Below, piece after piece: positions 1 through 8,643 of a stretch of 64,000 nucleotides of DNA. The notes under the pieces were generated by a model, which was given only the letters and a program-made list of their open reading frames with translations, ran no database searches and had not been told where the DNA came from. The stretch's first letter is position 1. The number at the start of each line of letters is the position of its first letter. Both the position numbers and the translations under genes were made by a program. Source of the stretch: Gemmiger formicilis (lineage in GTDB: Bacteria > Bacillota > Clostridia > Oscillospirales > Ruminococcaceae); contig NZ_FUYF01000005.1 of the NCBI RefSeq assembly GCF_900167555.1, forward strand, positions 62,001 through 126,000, read 5' to 3'.

Positions 1-2
1 TG

Positions 3-350
3 CTGGAGGGCGGCCACGACGTACTGTACACAAGCGCCGCCGCGCTGGCCGCGCAGCTGGGGCGCGAGCACTTCAACTACACGACCAACGACGAGTGGCT
101 GGCCGCCTGTCAGGAGGCCGACCTGCTGATTTTGGACGACCTGGGCACCGAGTACATCACGCCGCTGACCATCAGCGTGCTGTATGAGCTGATCAACACC
201 CGGATGCTGACCCACCGCCCCACGATCTACACTACGAACATCACCGACCAGAGCGTTTTTGTGGCCCGCTACACCGAGAAGGTCGCCAGCCGTATGCTGG
301 GCGGGTGCAAGATGTTCAAGTTTTTTGGAACGGACCAGAGGTTGAAATAA
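3..350 (+). CDS. DnaC/IstB-like ATP-binding protein, C-terminal part
   Basis: This is the C-terminal 115 residues of a replication-type AAA+ ATPase; the frame is open at the left edge, so the start and Walker A lie outside the window. A Walker B motif (LLILDDLGTEY) is followed by the LYELINTR, RPTIYTTN and SRMLGG segments typical of DnaC/DnaI-like helicase loaders and phage or transposon IstB relatives. The final motif F-F-G-T-D-Q-R matches the end of that family. It is followed at once by a strong terminator. Whether it is the chromosomal helicase loader or a mobile-element ATPase cannot be decided from this part. Confidence 0.85.
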   Translation: MEGGHDVLYTSAAALAAQLGREHFNYTTNDEWLAACQEADLLILDDLGTEYITPLTISVLYELINTRMLTHRPTIYTTNITDQSVFVARYTEKVASRMLGGCKMFKFFGTDQRLK

Positions 351-365
351 CTTCATAAAAAAACG

Positions 366-405
366 ACCCGGCGTGTGCCTGCCGATGGGCACACGCCGGG
401 TTTGT
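366..405 (+). terminator. Intrinsic terminator of the DnaC-like gene
   Basis: A perfect 13-bp stem (366-378 with 389-401) with a 10-nt loop is followed by TTTGTTG. It starts 15 bases after the stop codon. Confidence 0.85.
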
Positions 406-414
406 TGTATCATA

Positions 415-490
415 TTGCAGGGGCAGCCCGCGGCCTTCCGCAGGCTGCCCTGTATGGGTAACGGGCGGGCCAGGCATGCCCGGCCCCTAC
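415..490. repeat. Dispersed palindromic repeat (GTAGGGG/CCCCTAC family)
   Basis: Two palindromic modules lie here, a GGGCAGCC...GGCTGCCC stem and a GGGCGGGCCAGGCATGCCCGGCCCCTAC module. The second belongs to the short palindrome family found in most gaps of this window. It may also act as the 3' end hairpin of the converging minus-strand operon. Confidence 0.7.
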
Positions 491-504
491 AGGCAGCAAA
501 ATTG

Positions 505-1869
505 TCAGTACCTCGCATACAGGAAGCTGCCGCCGCCGAGGAAGCGGCCCATGAACAGGAAAACAAAAATGCAGACCTCATAGACGGCCCAGCGAGCTGG
601 CGTGGGCAGGGCGGCGATTTTGGTGCGCAGCGAGACACCGCGCTCATGGGCAGCGTCCACGGCCAGCAGAATCGCAATGCCCGCGTAGAGCAGAATTTCC
701 TCCTGCAGGCTCGTCAGGCCAAGCTCCCAATAGTTGGAGAACACGGCGTGCCCGCCATTGCAGAGAATCCCCTTAAAAAGCTCTGCCGCGTTGGCAAGGC
801 TGCTGGCGCGGAAAATCACGAACGCACCCGCCAGAATGCAGAATGTGCCCGCCACGCGCAGCGCATGGCGGAGCTTACCCGGGCGGCGGGGCGGCAGGTG
901 GTTTTCCGCCGCCTGGCACAGGCCGTGCAGGCCGCCCCAGACGAGGTAGGTCAGCCCCGCGCCGTGCCACAGGCCGCTGACGAGGAAGGTTATGATCAGG
1001 TTTCCGTCCTTGCGCGCCTTGCTGCACCGGCTGCCGCCCAGCGGAATATAGATGTAATCCCGCAGCCACTGCGACAGGCTGATGTGCCACCGCGCCCAAA
1101 TGTCCTTGACCGAGTCGGCAAAGAACGGCTGGCGGAAGTTTTCCGGCAGGTGCAGGCCCAGCACCTCGCCGACGCCCAGCACAATGTCGGTGTAGCCGGA
1201 GAAATCGGCGTAGAGTTGCACGGTGAACAGCACGCCGCCCAGCAGCAGCTGGGTGCGGTCAAAGGCGGCGGGGTTGGCAAAGACTGCATCCACAACGACG
1301 GCGACGCGGTCCGCCACGGCCAGCTTTTTAAAGTAGCCCCACGCGCTGCGCTGTACGCCGCGCCAGACCCGGTCCGTATCCCAGACAGTGGGCCGGTCCA
1401 GCTGCGGCATCAGGGCGTCATAGCGGTTGAAGGGTCCCTGCGTGATGGAGAGAAAGAACGACGCATAGCACAAAAGGCGGGCGTATTTTTCCTCAGGCAA
1501 AATCCTGCCCCGGCGCACGTCACACAGATAGCTGACGAGCTGCAGCGTAAAATAGCCGATGCCCAGAGCGTTCGCCAGCGTGCCCTGCCAGCCCAGCGCA
1601 GCGGGCAGATACTTGAGCAGGGCCAGCGGCAGCAGTGCCGCCGCAAGCCCAGCAAGGAACACGGGCTTTTTCGCGGTGCGCCGCCCGCACCACCAGACCA
1701 GAAAGCTGCTGCCCGGCAGCACCGGCAGTGCTGCCGGGCAGAGCACCGCGTAAAATAGTAAGTTTGCCCCCAGCAGCAGCTGCCAGCGGCGCGGCGGCGG
1801 GCAGGCATACCAAAGCCCCGCCAGCAGCGCCGCAAACAGCACAAAGCCGGGTGATGTCACGGCGATCAT
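505..1869 (-). CDS. MBOAT family O-acyltransferase (AlgI/DltB-like)
   Basis: A polytopic membrane protein of 454 residues, the usual size of AlgI-type acyltransferases that pass acyl groups across the membrane to a glycan. The family signature is clear: RWHISLSQWLRDY with His262, the adjoining IYIPLGGSR, and SGLWHG with the invariant His302. The start is supported by AAGGAGG seven bases upstream. It is the last gene of a three-gene minus-strand set with an SGNH-like protein and an FkbH-like protein, gaps of about 15 bases. The pairing MBOAT plus SGNH protein is known from AlgI/AlgJ/AlgX and DltB/DltD systems, so extracellular O-acylation is the likely job; the acceptor is unknown. Confidence 0.9.
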   Translation of the reverse strand: MIAVTSPGFVLFAALLAGLWYACPPPRRWQLLLGANLLFYAVLCPAALPVLPGSSFLVWWCGRRTAKKPVFLAGLAAALLPLALLKYLPAALGWQGTLANALGIGYFTLQLVSYLCDVRRGRILPEEKYARLLCYASFFLSITQGPFNRYDALMPQLDRPTVWDTDRVWRGVQRSAWGYFKKLAVADRVAVVVDAVFANPAAFDRTQLLLGGVLFTVQLYADFSGYTDIVLGVGEVLGLHLPENFRQPFFADSVKDIWARWHISLSQWLRDYIYIPLGGSRCSKARKDGNLIITFLVSGLWHGAGLTYLVWGGLHGLCQAAENHLPPRRPGKLRHALRVAGTFCILAGAFVIFRASSLANAAELFKGILCNGGHAVFSNYWELGLTSLQEEILLYAGIAILLAVDAAHERGVSLRTKIAALPTPARWAVYEVCIFVFLFMGRFLGGGSFLYARY

Positions 1870-1884
1870 GGCAGAGCCTCCTTC

Positions 1885-2997
1885 TTATTCGTCTTGCAGC
1901 TTTGCATAATAGGCCATCAGGACAGAGTCGTCCGGGGTGAGGGTCAGCTTTTCCTCCACCGTCTGATAGAAAAGATCGTCAATGCTCTCCCCCGCCGCAC
2001 GGCGTTGGATCGTCTTGCAGAGAATAGCGGTGAACTTTTCCGCCCCCGCGCCGTTCAGGTGGTGCGCGTCGGAGAAGTCCTCGATTTTCAGATTGATCTC
2101 GCTTTGCAGCTTGTACAGCGAGAAATCCCAGTATTCCAGCCCGTCATGCGCGGCGCAGAAGTTCCGCAGCGCATCGACGTAGGACTGATAGTTTTCGGTG
2201 TTGTACAGGTAGCCGCTGGGCAGCGGGGCCGTGAACAGCACAAGCCGGATGCCGTTTTCCGCGCAGAAATCGGTGATTTTGTTGAGGTATTCCCAGCCAA
2301 AATCCGACAGCGGCGCGTCGGCATCTACGTTCAGCAGCGTGGCAAAGCCGTCCTGCGGGATGCCGGTGGTATAGACAAAGCCGCGGCCCCGGTACGCCTC
2401 ACCGCTGTCCGGGTAGGTCACATAGCCGTAGCTGTCCGGCGTGTAGCCGTCAGTCAGCTTGGCCTTCCAGAGGGCGGGCATGGAGGACGGCGACGCAATG
2501 CCATGGCGCGCGGGCAGCAGCAGGTCGGCATAGGCCGCCAGACCGCCCATCTCCGACAGGTAGGCGTATCGGTTGGGTGAGCGCCAGTCCATGTGGTCGG
2601 CCAGCAGATAGCAGGCCAGCGGGATGTTGGCGGACGCGCTCTCATTGTAGCCGGTGTAGAACATTTCGAGATAGACGGTTTTCAGCGGGTTCTGCGCAGC
2701 AGCTTCTTTCAGCATATAATAGGAGCCGTCCGGCAGCTGCTGGGACGACCCGGCGTTGAAGCTGTGGGTGCCCAGCGCCGCGTCCACCTGCGCGGGGTCA
2801 ACGCTGCGGTAGCAGTGGGACGAGCCCAAAAACAGCGTATCTATGTTTCCGGCGTCGGCATACAGCTCCTGCAGCATGACGCGGGAGTAGGAGTGTACAT
2901 CATCCACCAGCAGAAAATTCGCAGCCGCCAGCAGTGCCGCCGTGAGCAGCATAAACAGTGCGGCGGCTGCCGCTTTTTGCAGGATGGTTCGTTTCAT
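1885..2997 (-). CDS. SGNH-hydrolase-like membrane-anchored protein, MBOAT partner
   Basis: 370 residues with an N-terminal membrane segment (about residues 9-31) and an extracellular domain. It carries SGNH-type blocks: FLGSSH with Ser59/Ser60, the NAGSSQQ segment near residue 81, and Asp310-Ala-His312-His313 as the C-terminal D-x-H block. This layout resembles AlgJ/AlgX/DltD proteins, which complete acyl transfer outside the membrane for an MBOAT partner. The start has AGGAAA upstream. It lies between the FkbH-like and MBOAT genes, very likely in one transcript. Substrate is not predictable from sequence. Confidence 0.8.
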   Translation of the reverse strand: MKRTILQKAAAAALFMLLTAALLAAANFLLVDDVHSYSRVMLQELYADAGNIDTLFLGSSHCYRSVDPAQVDAALGTHSFNAGSSQQLPDGSYYMLKEAAAQNPLKTVYLEMFYTGYNESASANIPLACYLLADHMDWRSPNRYAYLSEMGGLAAYADLLLPARHGIASPSSMPALWKAKLTDGYTPDSYGYVTYPDSGEAYRGRGFVYTTGIPQDGFATLLNVDADAPLSDFGWEYLNKITDFCAENGIRLVLFTAPLPSGYLYNTENYQSYVDALRNFCAAHDGLEYWDFSLYKLQSEINLKIEDFSDAHHLNGAGAEKFTAILCKTIQRRAAGESIDDLFYQTVEEKLTLTPDDSVLMAYYAKLQDE

Positions 2998-3012
2998 ACG
3001 GTTTCCTATCTG

Positions 3013-4791
3013 TCAGCGTTCGATCTTCATGTGGGGGTGTTTCGGCGTGTAGGCGGCGACGTCCAGCGTCCACTCGGTATTGCCGTCGGCATCCTCCGCC
3101 GTTTTGGTAAAGTCATATTGCGCGTAAAATTCGCGCACCATGGCGTTTTTGGCTGTCGGATAATAATGGCCTACGATGGTTTTGACCCCGCGGGCGGCGG
3201 CTTCGGCCACGACGGTGTCCATCATGGCGTCCTCCATGCCGCGCTTGAGCACGCGGCAGCTCATGAGCCAGAGCGTCAGGTCGAGCACATCGCCCTGCTG
3301 CCGGCCCGCCACAACGGTGACAATGCCGTTATCACCAAATTTATCCACGAGCTTGCCGCAAAGGCAGAGGTCGTTTTTGTCCCCGGCCATAGCGCGGATG
3401 TCATCCTCGGAGCAGCGCAGCGTCGTCAGGTTGAACTGGTTGGACTTGTTCGTCAACTGGGCAATGCGCTGGATGTAGAGCGGCTCAAAGCCCTTGATCG
3501 TGGCCGTCATTTCAAGGCTGTCGAGATACTGGCCGTAGTCGGCAAACGCCGCCTGTGCCTTGGCACGTTCGGCGTTCTGGTGGTAAAGCTCGGTCTTTTT
3601 CAGGTCCTCTTTGGAAAGGGCCGTGACCTCAAAATAGCCGCCGTGGTCGAGGGTCTTGATGTAGTTTTCGGCCCCGTCCAGCGCGGGCACAGCGACGCCG
3701 GGCACCTGCGCGGCCACGATGGCGCGCTCCGCCGGGTTGTCGTCGGCAAAGACAAAGCTGTCCGCGCCCAAATTCAACTCGGACGCGATGGCCTTCAGGT
3801 TCAGGTCCTTCGGGTCCCAGTTGGCCTTGATGGCGACGAAATCATCGGGGCGCAGCACGCCGTCCGGGTGGTTCAGGCCCGCCAGCGCATTGGCCTCGTC
3901 GTTTTTGGAGTCAACGGCCAGGATGACACCGATGGATTTCAGCGCCTTGCAGTAGCTCTGGAACTCGGCGTAGACCTGACCCTCGGGCACCTCGGGGCCG
4001 ATGGCCAGGCCATCCACGCCGTCGTCGCCGACGATGCCGCCCCAGAGCGTATTGTCCAGGTCGAGCACAAGCGCCTTTTTGTTGCGCCCGTACAGGGACT
4101 TGATGATATTGGCCACGCTGTTGGCCAGCGACGGGATTGCGTCGAGGCAGATGGCATATTTGTACATGTGCCAGAAGAAGGCGTCGCCCCACGCCGTCAG
4201 GCCGTAGTCCGCCGACAGGTAGTCGATGTCGTTGATGTAAAAGTGCTCATGGGACGCGGCATAGGCGTAAAATTTCTGGTTCAGGCGGCTGATGAAGTTG
4301 GAGCGGCCATGGGGGTCCCAGATGTCGCGGTTGCCCATGAGGCGGAAGTTCGGGCGGTCAAAGTTGTTCTGGATGACCGGGCAGGCGAATTTTTGCTCCA
4401 ACGCCTGCCACATCGTCTCAAAATGGGCGTACTGCTCGTCGAGCATCGCGTCGATGGCAGCTTCGCTGTCGGCCGTCGTGGGCAGGGCGGTCAGGTTGCG
4501 CCAGTTTGTGTGGATGTAGATGACGTCGGGGTGGAAGTCGTCCAGCTCCGGCGTGCCGAACATGGCGTCCTGCCAATACTGGGCGTACTCGCTCTGGTAG
4601 AACTCCGCCTCGATGCCGTATTGCAGCAGAAACAGCCCCAGCTGGTCGGCCACTTCGTTTGTGGTGGACCCACCGAGGATAGCAATTTTTTTGTGCAGCG
4701 GGTGCGGGTTCCGGGCCAGCAGCTCACGCCGCAGCTTACGCTTTTTGCGCAGCAGCGTTTCGGTATCGAGAGGGTAATGGAAGCAGTCCAT
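3013..4791 (-). CDS. FkbH-like HAD-IIIC protein (acyl-phosphate/glyceryl transfer family)
   Basis: 592 residues with the three-part FkbH architecture: an SGNH-like N-terminal region (ILGGSTTNEVADQL near residue 38), a HAD domain with the DLDNTLWGG motif at residues 244-252, and a GNAT-like C-terminal region. FkbH proteins load a glycolytic three-carbon unit onto an acyl carrier protein. The start has AAAAGGAG seven bases upstream. Head gene of the FkbH/SGNH/MBOAT set, suggesting that a glyceryl- or lactyl-type group is carried to the MBOAT enzyme. No acyl carrier protein gene is visible nearby, so the carrier must be encoded elsewhere or replaced. Confidence 0.85.
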   Translation of the reverse strand: MDCFHYPLDTETLLRKKRKLRRELLARNPHPLHKKIAILGGSTTNEVADQLGLFLLQYGIEAEFYQSEYAQYWQDAMFGTPELDDFHPDVIYIHTNWRNLTALPTTADSEAAIDAMLDEQYAHFETMWQALEQKFACPVIQNNFDRPNFRLMGNRDIWDPHGRSNFISRLNQKFYAYAASHEHFYINDIDYLSADYGLTAWGDAFFWHMYKYAICLDAIPSLANSVANIIKSLYGRNKKALVLDLDNTLWGGIVGDDGVDGLAIGPEVPEGQVYAEFQSYCKALKSIGVILAVDSKNDEANALAGLNHPDGVLRPDDFVAIKANWDPKDLNLKAIASELNLGADSFVFADDNPAERAIVAAQVPGVAVPALDGAENYIKTLDHGGYFEVTALSKEDLKKTELYHQNAERAKAQAAFADYGQYLDSLEMTATIKGFEPLYIQRIAQLTNKSNQFNLTTLRCSEDDIRAMAGDKNDLCLCGKLVDKFGDNGIVTVVAGRQQGDVLDLTLWLMSCRVLKRGMEDAMMDTVVAEAAARGVKTIVGHYYPTAKNAMVREFYAQYDFTKTAEDADGNTEWTLDVAAYTPKHPHMKIER

Positions 4792-4831
4792 GGGAAGCTC
4801 CTTTTATAGTAATAAGCCTTGTGGGCAAAAT

Positions 4832-4910
4832 GTAGGGGCGCATTCTATATGCGTCCGCAAGGTGTGCGGCTGCCGCAGACGGCCCGGGCGGATATGGAAT
4901 CCGCCCCTAC
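4832..4910. repeat. Composite palindromic repeat, two modules
   Basis: A GTAGGGGCGCATTCTATATGCG module joins a GGGCGGATATGGAATCCGCCC module that ends in CCCTAC. The conserved outer ends GTAGGGG and CCCCTAC enclose stems of different sequence. Confidence 0.75.
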
Positions 4911-4919
4911 GGACCTTTA

Positions 4920-5177
4920 TCAGCCCATCTCCGCCAGTGCGCCCTTGAGTGCCTGGGCGATCTGGTCGGGGCAGCTGGTGGGCTTGCGGCCACAGGTCGT
5001 GCCCTCCATGCGGGCGATGGCGTCCTCGGCCTTCATGCCGGGCAGCAGCTTGGCGATGCCCTTCAGGTTGCCGTCGCAGCCGCCCAGGACCTGCACGCTC
5101 TTGATGGTATGGTCGTCGTTCAGCTCCACGACGGTGCGGACGGAACAGGTGCCTTTATTGTTGTAGGTGTATGTCAT
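4920..5177 (-). CDS. TSCPD domain-containing protein
   Basis: A small protein of 85 residues with the family motifs V-L-G-G-C-D-G-N-L-K-G-I (about residues 31-42) and CGRKPTSCPDQIA near the C terminus. These conserved cysteines give the TSCPD family its name; the same domain is found at the C terminus of some ribonucleotide reductases. The cellular role of the free-standing form is not established. It lies 13 bases after the PHP gene and is probably co-transcribed with it. Confidence 0.85.
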   Translation of the reverse strand: MTYTYNNKGTCSVRTVVELNDDHTIKSVQVLGGCDGNLKGIAKLLPGMKAEDAIARMEGTTCGRKPTSCPDQIAQALKGALAEMG

Positions 5178-5190
5178 TTTGATTTGCTCC

Positions 5191-6057
5191 TTATTTTTGT
5201 CTCTTGTAGGTCGATTTGCGTGCCTTGGCTATGTCGCCGATGCGCGCGATCATCTCGTCGCTGGTCGTAAATGCTCCCACCGGGCGCGGCGTCACGGTGT
5301 TGATGCCGTGGTAATCGGTGCCGCCCGTGACGATCAGTCCGTTTTCCTTGGCTAAGCGGGTCAGCTCGGCCCTGTCCTCCGGCGTGTTGCGGGGATGGTC
5401 GATCTCGACGCCGTCCAGCCGCCCGGCGGCGATCAGCTCGCGCGCCAGCTCCATACTGTGGTAAACGCTGGGGTGCGCCAGCACGACCACTGCGCGGCTT
5501 GCCTTAATAACATCCAGCACGGTGTCCACCGGCTCATACCGCGGCGTGTGCAGGATGCGCCCGCGCACGGGCTTGAGCCCGAACAGTGATTTGTATACGG
5601 TATTATACATGCCGTCGGCCAGACCGTACTGCCACAGCACCCGCATGACCTGCGCCTTGAACAGCGTACCGCTGTCTTTGGCAAGCTCGAGCGCCTCCTC
5701 GGTGCGGAACTGGGGGCAGATGGCTTCCAGCTCCTTGCAGCTCTGCAGCATGGCGGTCAGGCGGCGCTCGGCCATCATGGCGGAAAAGTCCGCCAGCGCG
5801 GCGCAGTCGTCGGGCCAGTAGCAGAGCAAATGCACGCGGTGGGCGCGCTCGTAGTCGTAGGCGGTCAGCTCGGTGGCCGGGATGAGGTGGACGCCGTTCT
5901 GCACGGGATGGGCATAGGCGTAGCGCACGCTCCGAATCGAATCGTGGTCGGAGATGGCCAGATGGGTCATCCCCGCGCAGGCCGCCAGAAACGGCAGCTT
6001 GTCCGCCGGGGTCGAACCGTCAGAGAAGGTCGTATGGGTATGCAGATCACCGGGCAT
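5191..6057 (-). CDS. PHP-domain phosphoesterase
   Basis: 288 residues starting MPGDLHTHTTFSDGS, the metal-binding PHP motif HxHxxxSDG, followed by ISDHDS and later AHPSVYHS and TGGTDYHG, all expected metal ligands. Family members hydrolyse phosphoesters, for example nucleoside 3',5'-bisphosphates or histidinol phosphate. The ATG at 6057 is chosen because GAGGTGA lies at the right distance and the PHP motif begins at once. An in-frame upstream extension to 6144 runs back through the promoter and is rejected. Followed by the TSCPD gene. Confidence 0.88.
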   Translation of the reverse strand: MPGDLHTHTTFSDGSTPADKLPFLAACAGMTHLAISDHDSIRSVRYAYAHPVQNGVHLIPATELTAYDYERAHRVHLLCYWPDDCAALADFSAMMAERRLTAMLQSCKELEAICPQFRTEEALELAKDSGTLFKAQVMRVLWQYGLADGMYNTVYKSLFGLKPVRGRILHTPRYEPVDTVLDVIKASRAVVVLAHPSVYHSMELARELIAAGRLDGVEIDHPRNTPEDRAELTRLAKENGLIVTGGTDYHGINTVTPRPVGAFTTSDEMIARIGDIAKARKSTYKRQK

Positions 6058-6100
6058 GGGCGTCACCTCACTTGCGAATGTGGATACTATAGGACATATT

Positions 6101-6130
6101 ATTATACTACAAGTCGAGGGAGAATTGCAA
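6101..6130 (-). promoter_or_regulatory. Sigma-A promoter of the PHP-TSCPD pair
   Basis: Reading on the minus strand, TTGCAA (6125-6130) is followed after 18 bases by TATAAT (6101-6106), placing transcription start about 35 bases before the PHP start codon. Confidence 0.75.
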
Positions 6131-6157
6131 GTAGGGGCGGACAATGCCCGCCCCTAC
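6131..6157. repeat. Palindromic repeat module
   Basis: A single GTAGGGGCGG...CCGCCCCTAC module between the PHP promoter and the blaI-like gene. Confidence 0.7.
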
Positions 6158-6167
6158 AAATTTTACG

Positions 6168-6551
6168 CTACTTTCTCTCTTTTTTCAGTTCCTCCAAGTA
6201 TTCCGCCAGCTCGTCTATGTCGGCATCGGTGAGAGTGTCGGTTTCGGCAAGGGCGGCTACGAAGTTGCGGGGGCTGCCGCCGAAAAGGCGGCCCCACAGA
6301 CTGCGGCTTTCGGCGGGCAGGTACGCGGCCCGGGTCAAGGCGGCGGTGTAGAGGTAGCCTCTCCCCTGCTTTTCGCGGGTGACGCAGCCCTTTTCCTCCA
6401 GCCGGGCCAGCAGGGTCAGCAGCGTTGTGCGGGCGCGGGGCGGGCCGGGCAGCGCCGTTTCCAGCTCGGCGGCGGTCAGCGGCGCGTCGGCATCCCACAG
6501 GGCGTTCATGATCTCTAATTCTGCGTCGGGCAGATGTTTGATTTTGGACAT
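6168..6551 (-). CDS. BlaI/MecI/CopY family transcriptional repressor
   Basis: 127 residues with the BlaI winged-helix signature L-P-D-A-E-L-E-I-M-N-A-L-W followed by LTAAEL and TTLLTLLARLEEKGCV. BlaI repressors bind TACA-N2-TGTA palindromes as dimers and are cut or released when a BlaR1-type protease is activated. It lies 14 bases behind the M56 protease gene, the mecR1-mecI order. Two matching operators sit in the shared promoter, so the pair is probably self-repressed. AAGGAAA precedes the ATG. Confidence 0.92.
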   Translation of the reverse strand: MSKIKHLPDAELEIMNALWDADAPLTAAELETALPGPPRARTTLLTLLARLEEKGCVTREKQGRGYLYTAALTRAAYLPAESRSLWGRLFGGSPRNFVAALAETDTLTDADIDELAEYLEELKKERK

Positions 6552-6565
6552 GGGATGTTTCCTTT

Positions 6566-8572
6566 TTAAGACAGGCTCTGGCCCTGTACACAGATGGTGC
6601 GGGCGTCAAATTTCAGGCTGGCGTTGCCGTTATGAACGTAGAAGGTGTAGCGCTCCACACCGGGCCATTCGGCAGTAATATACAAGCCCTCGCGCGTGAA
6701 GGTCCAGACGCCCGGGTCGTCGCTTTCGAGACTTTCCGGCGGGGTGTAGCCCGGGAGTGCAGCGGTCTTGGGTGCCGAGAAATCCAGCGCGTTCACTTCG
6801 TCGTAGGTCAGGTAGAGCAGCTGTTGGTTCCAATCATTTGCAGGAGTGAAATCAACGTTCAGCATCATCAGGGCATCGGCCCCGCCGTAAAAATACTGGT
6901 TGCGGTAATAAAGGTAGGTTTCCAGCTCGTCCTGCGGCCAATCGCCGGGGTTAAAAAAGTTCTGCGCCCCCGCTTGGGCCAGCGCGCTGCACTGGTGCAG
7001 CAGCATACGGTACTGGTTGTTGGTCAGGTCCAGCTCCCGCGCCATCGGCAGAATCTCAAAATGCGCCGATTGGTTCGGGTCGTCGGCAGACTGCCAGCCG
7101 CTGATGACCTCACAGGGCTGCGATTCGTCGAACGGTGCAATCAGATAGACATGAAAGCGTCCCTCGCCGTATTGTTTGCCCAGATACCAGGCTTCGGGCG
7201 TCAGCTCGGCTTCAAAGGTCGCTTTGACCAGCGCGCCCCGGCCGTCGTTCAGGTAGTCGCGCCAAGTTGTGCCGTCGTCGCGCCGGGTTTCCAGCAGGGC
7301 GGAAATATATTCCGTGTCGTAATCCTCGGGCTCCACAAGGCCGCACGCGCCGCTGTGGTAGTAGTAGCCGTTTCCGTCGGTCAGGTACTCACTCCAAAGG
7401 AAGTCCGCACCGCGGCGCACAGCTGCGGCCCCCGCCTCCATGGAGATGGGCGGCGGCTCCGGGGTCACGATGGGGTTGGCGGTCTCGGACGGCGCCGATA
7501 CGGCAGCTGCGGCGGGTTCCTGCTCGTCTTGCGGGGCCGCGTCGGCGGGCTTGCAGGCGACCAGCCCACCCGCGCAGCAGGCAGTCAGGGCCAGCACCGC
7601 CAGCAGGGCGCGTCCGCGGTGCTTGGGGGCGGTGTCCCACAGGGCGGCCAGACGCTGCTTGAACTGGCGCTTGTTCAGGGCAAAGCCGCTGGTCAGCGCG
7701 GGTCCGCGGTTCTGGCGCACGGCGGTCAGCAGGGCGTCGGCGTAGGCCGCGCGGTAAGCGGCATCGCGGCCACACAGGGTCTCGGCGTCACAGGCCTCCT
7801 CAATGTCGCGGCCCGCGCGGGCGGCCAGCAGCCAGACAGCAGGGTTATACCAATGCACGGCACACGCCAGCGTAAACAGCAGCTTTTTGGCGACGTCATG
7901 CCGTTTTATGTGGGTCAGCTCGTGGGCCAGCATGTAGTCTGCGCCATTGGGAGCCGTGCCCGTGGGGGTCAGAAGTACGGGATGCAGCGTGCCCGCCACC
8001 ATGGGGCTGCGTACCAGCGGCGTGGCGACCATGCGCGGGCATACCCCCTGCGGCAGGGCGCTGCGCCAGCCGGGGTCAACCGGCTGTGCGGTGCGGCGGA
8101 CGCGGATGCGCCAGACGGCATAGCCGCCAAATTGATAGAGCGCAACAGCCAGCACGCCGAGGTTCCACGCAAGGGCCAGCAGGTTCAGCCGCGTTGCACC
8201 GACGGCGAGGCGTTCCAGCACCGTGCGGTGTCCCGTCTGCAGCTCGGCGCGGGGCACGATGTAGCCCGTGGGCGTGTCGCCCTCCATGGCAACCATGTAG
8301 GGCACACCGTCGGCTGGGCGCTCGGTGACTTCCTGCGAAAGGGCGGTCCGGCTGTACAGCGGTGTGGTATCCACGGACACCGCCGCCGGGGCCTGGGGCA
8401 CAAGCGCGTGCAGCGGCACCAGAAGCAGCACCGCCAGCGTGACCCACAGGCGGCAGAGCCACTGCGGACCGTAGCGTTTTTGCAGCCGGGGCGCCGCGGC
8501 CAGCAATGCCAGCGCGGCCAAGCCCAGCAGAATGCCCTGCACGAACAGCGAAGCAAAAAGTGTGGCGAACAT
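6566..8572 (-). CDS. BlaR1-like M56 membrane metallopeptidase sensor
   Basis: 668 residues. The N-terminal third has several membrane segments and the zinc protease motif HELTH at residues 217-221 within a BlaR1/MecR1-type region (AHELTHIKRHDV, then HWYNPAVWL). A further hydrophobic segment near residue 320 leads to a proline/alanine-rich linker and an extracellular domain of about 290 residues. That domain shows no STFK or other penicillin-binding motif, so the ligand is probably not a beta-lactam. No beta-lactamase gene is nearby. AAAGGAGG precedes the ATG. The pair likely forms a sensor-repressor circuit. Confidence 0.88.
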   Translation of the reverse strand: MFATLFASLFVQGILLGLAALALLAAAPRLQKRYGPQWLCRLWVTLAVLLLVPLHALVPQAPAAVSVDTTPLYSRTALSQEVTERPADGVPYMVAMEGDTPTGYIVPRAELQTGHRTVLERLAVGATRLNLLALAWNLGVLAVALYQFGGYAVWRIRVRRTAQPVDPGWRSALPQGVCPRMVATPLVRSPMVAGTLHPVLLTPTGTAPNGADYMLAHELTHIKRHDVAKKLLFTLACAVHWYNPAVWLLAARAGRDIEEACDAETLCGRDAAYRAAYADALLTAVRQNRGPALTSGFALNKRQFKQRLAALWDTAPKHRGRALLAVLALTACCAGGLVACKPADAAPQDEQEPAAAAVSAPSETANPIVTPEPPPISMEAGAAAVRRGADFLWSEYLTDGNGYYYHSGACGLVEPEDYDTEYISALLETRRDDGTTWRDYLNDGRGALVKATFEAELTPEAWYLGKQYGEGRFHVYLIAPFDESQPCEVISGWQSADDPNQSAHFEILPMARELDLTNNQYRMLLHQCSALAQAGAQNFFNPGDWPQDELETYLYYRNQYFYGGADALMMLNVDFTPANDWNQQLLYLTYDEVNALDFSAPKTAALPGYTPPESLESDDPGVWTFTREGLYITAEWPGVERYTFYVHNGNASLKFDARTICVQGQSLS

Positions 8573-8590
8573 GGGGTCGACCTCCTTTGT

Positions 8591-8643
8591 TCTACAGCTG
8601 TAGAAGATAGCTTTATTCTACAAGTGTAGAAGGGCGGTGTCAA
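8591..8643 (-). promoter_or_regulatory. Promoter with two BlaI-type operators
   Basis: On the minus strand TTGACA (8638-8643) is followed after 17 bases by TAGAAT (8615-8620). Two near-identical palindromes, TCTACAAGTGTAGA (8617-8630, overlapping the -10 box) and TCTACAGCTGTAGA (8591-8604, just past the start point), lie 26 bases apart centre to centre. Both carry the BlaI core TACA-N2-TGTA. Confidence 0.9.

Noticed and set aside
2593-4809. 738-residue open frame on the plus strand
   Set aside because: Antisense to the FkbH-like gene in a GC-rich region; no recognisable family, no ribosome-binding site, and the minus-strand frame has clear HAD and SGNH motifs.
6632-8629. 665-residue open frame on the plus strand
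   Set aside because: Antisense to the M56 protease, which carries HELTH and membrane helices; no family features on the plus strand.
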